From Thiogranum sp. (GTDB taxonomy: Bacteria > Pseudomonadota > Gammaproteobacteria > DSM-19610): DNA of 64,000 nucleotides. The position numbers and the translations under genes are program-made. The notes under the pieces were generated by a model, which did not search any database, was not told where the DNA came from, and saw nothing but the letters and a program-made list of their open reading frames with translations. Shown in pieces: positions 55,321 to 64,000 of this stretch (position 1 is the first letter of the stretch; each line of letters starts with the position of its first letter). The DNA is taken from the NCBI GenBank assembly GCA_024102665.1, contig JAGFJP010000092.1, forward strand, positions 89,945 through 153,944. The letters are read 5' to 3'.

Positions 55321-57210
55321 ATGGATTTCGAACACAGATTTGCAGTGATTGTGGTGGGCGGCGGTCATGCGGGAACCGAGGCCGCGCTCGCGGCCGCGCG
55401 CTCCGGTGCGCGTACCTTGCTGCTGACGCACAATATCGAAACCCTGGGCCAGATGAGCTGCAACCCGGCCATCGGCGGGATCGGCAAGGGCCATCTCGTC
55501 AAGGAAATCGACGCGCTCGGCGGCGTCATGGGCGAAGCGGCCGACCGCGCCGGTATCCATTTCCGGCGTCTCAATGCCAGCAAGGGCCCGGCGGTGCGGG
55601 CCACGCGTTGCCAGGCGGACCGTCAACTGTATCGCCAGGCGATCCGCCGTGCCCTGGAATCGCAACCCAACCTTTCCCTGTTCCAGCAGGCCGTCGAAGA
55701 CCTGATTGTCGAGGGGGACCGGGTCAGGGGCGTAGTCATTGCGATGGGCCTGCGCTTTTTCGCCGACAATGTGGTGTTGACGGTCGGCACCTTTCTCGGC
55801 GGCAGAATCCATATCGGTCTGTCCAATTACGAGGGCGGGCGCGCCGGTGACCCGCCGGCCAATGCGCTGGCACGGCGTCTGCGGGAGCTGCCGTTTCGCG
55901 TCGAGAGACTGAAGACCGGCACGCCGCCGCGCATCGACGGCCGCAGTATCGATTACAGCAAGCTGGCGCAACAGGCGGGCGACGACCCCATTCCGAGCTT
56001 TTCATTTCTGGCTACCGGGCAGGAACATCCGCGGCAGATCTCTTGTTACATCACCCATACCAGGGAACGCACCCACGACATCATCCGCGGCGGCCTGGAC
56101 CGCTCGCCCATGTACTCGGGTGTGATCGAAGGCGTCGGTCCGCGGTACTGCCCCTCCATCGAGGACAAGGTGGTGCGTTTTGCCGAAAAGGGCTCCCACC
56201 AGATCTTTGTCGAGCCGGAAGGCCTGAATACCCACGAGGTGTATCCCAACGGCATCTCCACCAGCCTGCCTTTCGATGTGCAGAACGACCTGGTGCACTC
56301 CATTCCCGGTTTCGAGAAAGCGCATATCACCAGGCCGGGTTATGCCATCGAGTACGACTACTTCGATCCGCGCGATCTGCACAGCTCCCTGCAGACCAAG
56401 TGCATTCAGGGCCTGTTCTTCGCCGGCCAGATCAACGGCACCACCGGTTACGAAGAGGCGGCGGCGCAGGGCCTGATCGCCGGTATCAACGCCGCGCGCC
56501 GCGCTCGCGGCGAAGACCTCTGGAGCCCGGGCCGTGACCAGGCATATATAGGTGTGTTGATCGATGACCTGATAACGCGCGGCACCAGCGAACCCTATCG
56601 CATGTTCACCAGCCGCGCCGAATACCGGCTGCTGCTGCGCGAGGACAATGCCGATCTGCGGCTCACCGCGGCCGGGCGGCAACTGGGCCTGGTGCCGGAG
56701 GAGCGCTGGCGGCGCTACGAGGAAAAGCGCGAAGGCATCGAGCGCGAACAACAGCGCCTGCGCGAGCTTTGGGTGCGTCCCGGAAGCGTCGCCGCGCAAC
56801 AGCTTGCCGATCATTTCGGTGTCGAACTCGCCAGCGAGCAGCGTGTCGCCGACCTGTTGCGCCGCCCGACGCTCGATTACGCCGGCCTGATGCGCCTGGA
56901 AAGTATCGGGCCCGGTGTCGGCGACGCGAAGATTGCCGAGCAGGTGGAAATCCAGGCCCGCTATCACGGCTATATCGAGCGTCAGCACGATGAGATCGAA
57001 CGCCAGCGCCGCAATGAACACAAGCAGCTGCCCGTCAGCCTCGATTATCACCAGGTCAAGGGACTTTCCGCCGAGGTGCGCGAAAAGCTGATCAAGGTGC
57101 GGCCGGAAACCATCGGCCAGGCCGCGCGCATACCCGGCGTGACCCCGGCGGCGGTGTCACTGTTGCTGGTGCACCTGAAAAAGAGCGCCATGGCGCGCAA
57201 AAGCGCCTGA
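55321..57210 (+). CDS. mnmG: tRNA uridine-5-carboxymethylaminomethyl modification enzyme MnmG
   Basis: A 629-residue FAD enzyme. Dinucleotide site [20 protein letters not shown] at the N-terminus, then the signature [31 protein letters not shown] and [19 protein letters not shown], and the C-terminal helical domain ([17 protein letters not shown]). It works with MnmE on tRNA wobble uridines. rsmG begins 29 nt later, the classical gidA-gidB pair. Confidence 0.98.
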   Translation: MDFEHRFAVIVVGGGHAGTEAALAAARSGARTLLLTHNIETLGQMSCNPAIGGIGKGHLVKEIDALGGVMGEAADRAGIHFRRLNASKGPAVRATRCQADRQLYRQAIRRALESQPNLSLFQQAVEDLIVEGDRVRGVVIAMGLRFFADNVVLTVGTFLGGRIHIGLSNYEGGRAGDPPANALARRLRELPFRVERLKTGTPPRIDGRSIDYSKLAQQAGDDPIPSFSFLATGQEHPRQISCYITHTRERTHDIIRGGLDRSPMYSGVIEGVGPRYCPSIEDKVVRFAEKGSHQIFVEPEGLNTHEVYPNGISTSLPFDVQNDLVHSIPGFEKAHITRPGYAIEYDYFDPRDLHSSLQTKCIQGLFFAGQINGTTGYEEAAAQGLIAGINAARRARGEDLWSPGRDQAYIGVLIDDLITRGTSEPYRMFTSRAEYRLLLREDNADLRLTAAGRQLGLVPEERWRRYEEKREGIEREQQRLRELWVRPGSVAAQQLADHFGVELASEQRVADLLRRPTLDYAGLMRLESIGPGVGDAKIAEQVEIQARYHGYIERQHDEIERQRRNEHKQLPVSLDYHQVKGLSAEVREKLIKVRPETIGQAARIPGVTPAAVSLLLVHLKKSAMARKSA

Positions 57211-57239
57211 AGCGCGGCGCGCTGCTGGCGATCGCTTGC

Positions 57240-57893
57240 ATGCCATCCGCCTCCCTGGTGCAGGACATCGAGCAGGGTTGCGCCGCGCTGGCCTTGCGGC
57301 TGCCGGACGGCGCTATCGAAAAGCTCGCCGCCTTTGTCGAGTTGCTGGCCAAATGGAATCGCGTCTACAACCTGACAGCGGTGCGCGATCCCGCGGCGAT
57401 GGTCACTTTGCATATCCTCGACAGCCTGGCGGTGCTGCCGTATCTGACCGCCGGCCGGCTGCTGGATGTCGGCACCGGCGCCGGTCTGCCCGGGCTGCCG
57501 ATTGCGCTGGCGCGGCCGGATTGTGCCGTAACGCTGCTCGATTCCAGCGCCAAGAAACTGCGCTTCGTGCGTCAGGCGGCCGCCGAACTCGACATCCGCA
57601 ACGTCGAGGTCGTCCAGGGACGGATGCAGGAGTATCGGCCGGCGCAGGCATTTGATATGGTGATCAGCAGGGCTGTCGCCAGCATCGCCGATCTGCACCG
57701 CCAGAGTGAACACCTGCTGCGCCCGGGCGGCCGCTTTCTGTTCATGAAAGGCGCCTGGCCCGCGGCGGAGATAGAAGACCTCGGCTGGCCCGGACCGGTC
57801 GGCGTGGCAGTGTTGCGGGTGCCCGGTCTTGAAGCCGAGCGCCATCTGGTATGGTTCGACAAACAGCAGGAAACAGCGTCAGTCACACAATGA
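57240..57893 (+). CDS. rsmG: 16S rRNA (guanine-527-N7) methyltransferase RsmG
   Basis: A 217-residue SAM-dependent methyltransferase with KWNRVYNLTAVRDP, the SAM site LLDVGTGAGLPGLPIAL and MVISRAVASIADL. It methylates G527 of 16S rRNA. It lies between mnmG and parA, overlapping the parA start by 4 nt. Confidence 0.96.
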   Translation: MPSASLVQDIEQGCAALALRLPDGAIEKLAAFVELLAKWNRVYNLTAVRDPAAMVTLHILDSLAVLPYLTAGRLLDVGTGAGLPGLPIALARPDCAVTLLDSSAKKLRFVRQAAAELDIRNVEVVQGRMQEYRPAQAFDMVISRAVASIADLHRQSEHLLRPGGRFLFMKGAWPAAEIEDLGWPGPVGVAVLRVPGLEAERHLVWFDKQQETASVTQ

Positions 57894-58708
57894 ATCGCAT
57901 TATCGCCATTACCAACCAGAAAGGCGGCGTGGGCAAAACCACCACCTGCGTCAACCTGGCGGCATCGCTGGCGGCCACGCGGCGCTCGGTGCTGCTGGTC
58001 GATCTGGATCCCCAGGGTAACGCCACCATGGGCAGCGGCGTCGACAAGCACGAACTGGAAGTCAGCGGCTACCAGCTGCTGATGGAAGACGCCGCGGTGG
58101 AAAGCCTTATCGTCAACGCAGAGGCGGCCGGTTATCACCTGCTGCCGGGAAACAGCGACCTGACCGCTGCGGAAGTGCAGCTGATGAATGTGGACGAGCG
58201 CGAGGCGCGCCTGCGTAATCGCCTGGCCGCGGTGGCCGGCAATTACGACTATGTGCTCATCGACTGCCCGCCATCGCTGAACATGCTGACACTGAATGCG
58301 CTGACCGCGGCGGACTCGGTGTTGATCCCGATCCAGTGCGAGTACTACGCCCTGGAGGGGTTGAGCGCGCTGATCGAGACTGTCGAACAGGTCCGCGAAG
58401 CGGTTAACCCGGGCCTGGCCATCGAAGGGCTGTTGCGCACCATGTACGATGCGCGCAACAACCTCGCCAACGACGTTTCGGAACAGCTGATCGAGCACTT
58501 CGGCGACAGGGTCTATCGCACCATTATTCCGCGCAATGTGAGGCTGGCCGAAGCGCCCAGTCACGGCGCGCCGATCATCAAGTACGACCCGACCTCGCGC
58601 GGCGCCATCGCCTACCTGGCGATGGCCGGCGAACTGGTCAGGCGCGACCAGGAAAGGCAGCACGCATCGCAACCCCAGCCTGCGCCGCATCCCGGCGTAG
58701 AAGCCTGA
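57890..58708 (+). CDS. parA: Chromosome partitioning ATPase ParA
   Basis: A 272-residue deviant-Walker ATPase starting MNRIIAITNQKGGVGKTT, with the switch region LIDCPPSLNMLTLNAL and the end region VRLAEAPSHGAPIIKYDPTSRGAIAYLAMAGEL. The ATG at 57890 is chosen; the longer open frame is within rsmG. It moves ParB-parS complexes to segregate origins. Chromosomal type: no N-terminal DNA-binding extension. parB follows after 78 nt. Confidence 0.97.
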   Translation: MNRIIAITNQKGGVGKTTTCVNLAASLAATRRSVLLVDLDPQGNATMGSGVDKHELEVSGYQLLMEDAAVESLIVNAEAAGYHLLPGNSDLTAAEVQLMNVDEREARLRNRLAAVAGNYDYVLIDCPPSLNMLTLNALTAADSVLIPIQCEYYALEGLSALIETVEQVREAVNPGLAIEGLLRTMYDARNNLANDVSEQLIEHFGDRVYRTIIPRNVRLAEAPSHGAPIIKYDPTSRGAIAYLAMAGELVRRDQERQHASQPQPAPHPGVEA

Positions 58709-58786
58709 AACCGCGCGCCGGGCTAGTGCTCGGCACGGTTTTCCGTTAACGTTCGCGATCCAGGCGATTACGCAGTTTTACGAATT

Positions 58787-59701
58787 ATGGCAGCCAAGAA
58801 ACGCGCACTAGGACGAGGGCTTAACGCCCTGCTGGGACCGGCCCGGACCACCACCGCCGGCAGCCCGCCCGAGGCACCGGCCGCGGCAACCGTCGTCGAG
58901 CCGGCGGACGCTGCCGGCGAATCGCTGCGCACGCTGGGCGTGGAAATGCTGCAGCGCGGCAAGTATCAACCGCGCGTCGACATGCACAACGACAGCCTGG
59001 AGGATCTCGCGGACTCGATTCGCGCCCAGGGCGTGGTGCAGCCAATCCTGGTGCGGGCCATTCCCGGCGGCGGCTACGAAATCGTCGCCGGCGAGCGTCG
59101 CTGGCGCGCCGCGCAGCTCGCGGGCCTGCAGGAAGTGCCGGTGGTGGTGCGCGAACTGGACGACCGTGCCGCCATCGCCGTGGCCCTGATCGAGAATATC
59201 CAGCGCGAAAATCTCAATCCCCTGGAAGAGGCGCATGCGCTGGAGCGCCTCATCGACGAATTCGAAATGACCCACCAGCAGGCCGCCGAAGCGGTGGGTC
59301 GCTCGCGCACCGCGGTATCGAACCTGTTGCGGCTGCTCGATCTCGGCGAGGTCGCCAGCGGCATGGTGAAGCGCGGCGAACTGGAAATGGGCCACGCCCG
59401 CGCGCTGCTGGCGCTGGACGGCGTGCGACAGGCGGAGGCTGCGCGGCATATCGTCGCCCACGGCCTGTCGGTGCGCGCCACGGAGCACCTGGTCAAGAAA
59501 CTGCTGGCAGAGCGCAGCGGCGCCGGCGGAAAGCGCCCGGCACCGCGCCGCGATCCCAACCTGGTGAGCCTGGAACAGGATCTGTCGGACCGCGTCGGCG
59601 CCCCGGTGCAGGTGCAGCACGGACAGAAAGGCAGGGGCAAACTGGTGATCAGCTACAACAGTCTCGATGAGCTCGACGGCATCCTCGAGCATATCCAATA
59701 A
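58787..59701 (+). CDS. parB: Chromosome partitioning protein ParB
   Basis: A 304-residue parS-binding CTPase: start KKRALGRGLNALLG, the CTP-binding motif YEIVAGERRWRAAQLAGL (GERRxRA box), the helix-turn-helix MTHQQAAEAVGRSRTAVSNLLRLLDL and a C-terminal dimer domain (GKLVISYNSLDELDGILEHI). Its likely sites are the two parS-like palindromes in recF. Central part of the chromosome segregation system together with ParA. Confidence 0.97.
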   Translation: MAAKKRALGRGLNALLGPARTTTAGSPPEAPAAATVVEPADAAGESLRTLGVEMLQRGKYQPRVDMHNDSLEDLADSIRAQGVVQPILVRAIPGGGYEIVAGERRWRAAQLAGLQEVPVVVRELDDRAAIAVALIENIQRENLNPLEEAHALERLIDEFEMTHQQAAEAVGRSRTAVSNLLRLLDLGEVASGMVKRGELEMGHARALLALDGVRQAEAARHIVAHGLSVRATEHLVKKLLAERSGAGGKRPAPRRDPNLVSLEQDLSDRVGAPVQVQHGQKGRGKLVISYNSLDELDGILEHIQ

Positions 59702-59737
59702 GGGAAAGGCAAATATCCATAAAGGCTATATAACTTG

Positions 59738-59767
59738 TTGACCCCACCTATCGACGATCCTTATAAT
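59738..59767 (+). promoter_or_regulatory. Sigma-70 promoter of the atp operon
   Basis: TTGACC (59738-59743), 18-nt spacer, perfect TATAAT (59762-59767). It lies 81 nt before atpI, in the 146-nt gap after parB. Confidence 0.75.
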
Positions 59768-59847
59768 CGCCGCCGCTCGACACCGGCAATGCCCGTGTTC
59801 GTGGCGCCGCGTCAAGAAGGTCGGGGTCTGATCGAGCCGTAACGCCG

Positions 59848-61060
<1,213 letters not shown>

Positions 61061-61091
61061 TTCATCCTTTTTTGATTACTTGAACTTTTAG

Positions 61092-61337
<246 letters not shown>

Positions 61338-61357
61338 GCATTGCACGAGGTGCAGAA

Positions 61358-61828
61358 ATGAATTTCAACGCGACACTTATCGGACAGAGCATCACCTTTA
61401 TGGTGTTCGTGTGGTTCTGCATGAGGTTCGTGTGGCCGCCGATCATGAGTGCCCTGACGCAGCGCAAGGAAAAAATCGCTGAAGGGCTGGCCGCCGCCGA
61501 TCGTGGCCGCCACGAGCAGGAACTGGCGCAGAAAAAAGCGGCGGAAAAACTGCACGAAGCCAAGCAGCAGGCCGCGGAGATCATCAGCCGCGCGGAGAAA
61601 CGCGCCGCCGAGATCATCGAGGAATCCAAGAACGACGCCCGCGAGGAAGGTGAACGCCTGATCGCGGCCGCCCAGGCGGAAATCAGCCAGGAGATGAACC
61701 GTGCCAGGGAAACGCTGCGCGGCAAGGTGGTGGAAATCGCTACTGCCGGCGCGGGACGGATTCTGAAGCGCGAACTCGATGCGACGGCCAATGACGAGCT
61801 GATCAAAGATCTGGTCGCACAGATCTAG
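61358..61828 (+). CDS. atpF: F1F0 ATP synthase subunit b
   Basis: A 156-residue peripheral stalk: start MNFNATLIGQSITFMVFVWFCMRFVWPPIM with one membrane helix, then a long charged coiled coil (QELAQKKAAEKLHEAKQQAAE). Standard b-subunit length for gammaproteobacteria. Followed by atpH after 9 nt. Confidence 0.97.
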   Translation: MNFNATLIGQSITFMVFVWFCMRFVWPPIMSALTQRKEKIAEGLAAADRGRHEQELAQKKAAEKLHEAKQQAAEIISRAEKRAAEIIEESKNDAREEGERLIAAAQAEISQEMNRARETLRGKVVEIATAGAGRILKRELDATANDELIKDLVAQI

Positions 61829-61837
61829 GTGAGCACC

Positions 61838-62407
61838 ATGTCAGAGACTACAGCGCAAGACATCGACAGGCTGGAAGGCGAGGCATCACTGGCGCGGCCC
61901 TACGCGCGCGCCATTTTCGAGCTGGCGAAACAGCAGGGTCAGTATCAGCAATGGAGCGACAGCCTGGCGTTGATGGCCGCGGTGGTCAGCAACCCGACCA
62001 TGAAGCAAATGCTGGATAATCCGCGCCTGACCCGTGAGGGTGCCGGCGAGCTGGTGATAACGGCCTGCGGCAGCGACATCGGCGAGAGTGCCGCCAATCT
62101 TCTGCGCATGCTGGCCGAAAACAACCGCCTCGAGCAGCTGCCGATGATCGCTGCGCTCTACAGCCGGTTGCGCGATGAAGCCGAGGGCACCGTGGAAGCG
62201 CAGGTGATTTCCGCGCGACCGCTGAGCGACGCCCAGAAAGACGCCATTGCCGATGCCTTGAAACAACGCCTCGGCCGCGACGTGCAACTGAATTGTTCCG
62301 TGAATGAAGACCTGGTGGGCGGTGCAGTGATCCGTGCGGGCGACCTGATTATCGATGGGTCGGCCGTGGAACATTTGCGCCAGCTCTCCAGCGCCCTGGT
62401 CCACTGA
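61838..62407 (+). CDS. atpH: F1F0 ATP synthase subunit delta
   Basis: A 189-residue delta subunit with [17 protein letters not shown] and the C-terminal [19 protein letters not shown]. The ATG at 61838 has AGGTGAGCACC upstream; a GTG at 61829 is an alternative. It joins the F1 head to the b stalk. It has a slightly longer N-terminus ([17 protein letters not shown]) than E. coli delta. Confidence 0.96.
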   Translation: MSETTAQDIDRLEGEASLARPYARAIFELAKQQGQYQQWSDSLALMAAVVSNPTMKQMLDNPRLTREGAGELVITACGSDIGESAANLLRMLAENNRLEQLPMIAALYSRLRDEAEGTVEAQVISARPLSDAQKDAIADALKQRLGRDVQLNCSVNEDLVGGAVIRAGDLIIDGSAVEHLRQLSSALVH

Positions 62408-62447
62408 ACGGGCTGTCAGCCCGGGACCGAAACAGAGGACGAAAGTA

Positions 62448-63104
<657 letters not shown>

Positions 63105-63393
63105 CGCTGTGGCCGGCCACATTCCCGGCGCGCGTAATTATCCCTACACGCGGAACATCGGTCCGGGCGGGCGCTTCGTGAGCGCCGATCAGATCGCTGC
63201 GCAGCTCGATGTCGTGCAGCGAGGCGTCGCCAACGATCACACGATCGTCATGTGCGGGTCGGGCGTCACCGCCTGCCACCTGCTGCTCGCGATGGAGATC
63301 GCGGGACGCCCAGGCGCCAAGCTGTACGCCGGGTCGTGGAGCGAATGGATCAAGGATCCGGCGAGGCCCGTGGAGGTTGGGAGAAGCGATTAG

Positions 63394-63632
63394 CGGATGA
63401 GCATCGGTAGTGGACTGATGCGCTTCCGTCTGCATCCACTCGAAGATGAGGCAAGCGCCTCGTCCGCACCAACCTCTGATTTACGCCGTGTCTGTGATCG
63501 CCAGGCGCCACAGGCAGTCCCTTGGCCCGAACCGTGAGGGTAGTAGGTTGATCCGAGCTTCCCTAACCGCCAATCGCTAGCCGCTTTCCTTCTGCTATCT
63601 TCGCGGACCATCCCCGCCCCGGCGAGCCGCTC
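63394..63632. other. Gap before speA, no gene recognised
   Basis: Nearly 240 nt without a supported gene. The minus-strand open frame across it has no recognisable product. No clear promoter or terminator was found. Confidence 0.3.
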
Positions 63633-64000
63633 GTGCAATCCCCAAGGAAGCCCGCTCTCAGATCTCACTGGACGATCGAGGATTCCCTCGATCTTTATCA
63701 GGTCAGCGCCTGGGGCAAAGGCTATTTCAGCATCAACGCCGCCGGCCATGTGGTGGTGCGCCCGGACGCCACGGCCGAACACGAGATCGATCTGTTCGAA
63801 GTCGTCGAAGGACTGCGGGCGCGTGATCTGAGCACGCCGGTCGTGGTGCGCTTCTCGGACATCCTGCGCCATCGGCTGGCGCGCCTGCAGAACGCCTTCG
63901 AGCAGGCGATCGCGGAGAACGAATACCAGAACCGCTACTGCGCCGTATTCCCGATCAAGGTGAACCAGCAGCGTCTGGTGGTGGAGGAGATCTGGCGCTA
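63633..64000 (+). CDS. speA: Biosynthetic arginine decarboxylase (N-terminal part)
   Basis: Partial gene running off the right edge. GTG start at 63633; an upstream start cannot be excluded. The protein matches SpeA: WTIEDSLDLYQVSAWGKGYFSINAAGHVVVRP, VVVRFSDILRHRLARLQNAFEQAI and YCAVFPIKVNQQRLVVEEI, where the Lys in IKVNQQ binds pyridoxal phosphate. SpeA converts arginine to agmatine for polyamine synthesis. Because it lies past the atpA junction, it may not belong to the same organism or locus as the rest of the window. Confidence 0.88.
   Translation, partial: MQSPRKPALRSHWTIEDSLDLYQVSAWGKGYFSINAAGHVVVRPDATAEHEIDLFEVVEGLRARDLSTPVVVRFSDILRHRLARLQNAFEQAIAENEYQNRYCAVFPIKVNQQRLVVEEIWR

Overview
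The window reads as chromosome from a GC-rich gammaproteobacterium. It carries the replication-origin neighbourhood (gyrB-recF-dnaN-dnaA | rpmH-rnpA-yidD-yidC-mnmE ... mnmG-rsmG-parA-parB-atp operon), glnA with ntrBC, and glyQS. The origin gene order resembles that of pseudomonads and Chromatiales-type bacteria. A lineage closer than that (perhaps a sulfur-associated, uncultured group) is inference from the TusA/PP-loop and DsrE genes. No tRNA, rRNA, CRISPR array or intact insertion sequence was recognised.

Region 1 (1-431) is the end of pyrD. Region 2 (517-27428) is an almost unbroken, same-strand run of about 28 genes for two type IV pilus machines of the MSHA type. Module A (517-15176) has its own ExeA-like ATPase with a SPOR tail, lipoprotein secretin, TPR protein, assembly ATPase, platform protein, fused PilM/PilN-like protein, PilO- and PilP-like proteins, a GspK/PilX-like subunit and two prepilins. 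An ABC-2 transporter (permease plus ATPase) is interleaved with these. Module B (15181-27428) follows the classical msh order I/J/K/L/M/N/E/G/A/C/D/O/P, with the MshI function split into a PilN-like gene at the start and a PilM-like gene at the end. Both assembly ATPases carry the tandem MshEN motif that binds cyclic di-GMP in known MshE. A convincing sigma-54 promoter (462-477) precedes module A.

Region 3 (27436-32523, minus strand) is nitrogen control: ntrC, ntrB, a DUF4124 protein and glnA. glnA has a sigma-54 promoter and two NtrC-type dyads upstream. Region 4 (32524-40292) holds a CDF cation exporter, a TusA-like sulfur carrier overlapping a PP-loop tRNA-thiolation-like protein, a conserved hypothetical gene, glyQS, a MazG-like protein, a PlsC acyltransferase and an ABM-fold protein.

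Region 5 (40303-50500) is the origin: gyrB, recF (with two parS-like sites inside it), dnaN, an AT-rich dnaN/dnaA gap with DnaA boxes, dnaA, then rpmH-rnpA-yidD-yidC-mnmE on the other strand. Transcription diverges from this point. Region 6 (50647-55140) is an insertion between mnmE and mnmG: a secreted DsrE-family protein and a porin, facing an ECF sigma factor and an anti-sigma factor whose periplasmic half is itself a DsrE domain, plus a glycosyltransferase. I regard this as the best candidate for an undescribed signalling system here.

Region 7 (55321-63011) is mnmG-rsmG-parAB and atpI-B-E-F-H-A. atpA breaks off at about 63011 after roughly 188 codons and is joined to the end of a mercaptopyruvate-sulfurtransferase-like gene and the start of speA (arginine decarboxylase). 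This looks like an assembly chimera or a rearrangement, so the last kilobase should not be treated as native context without checking.
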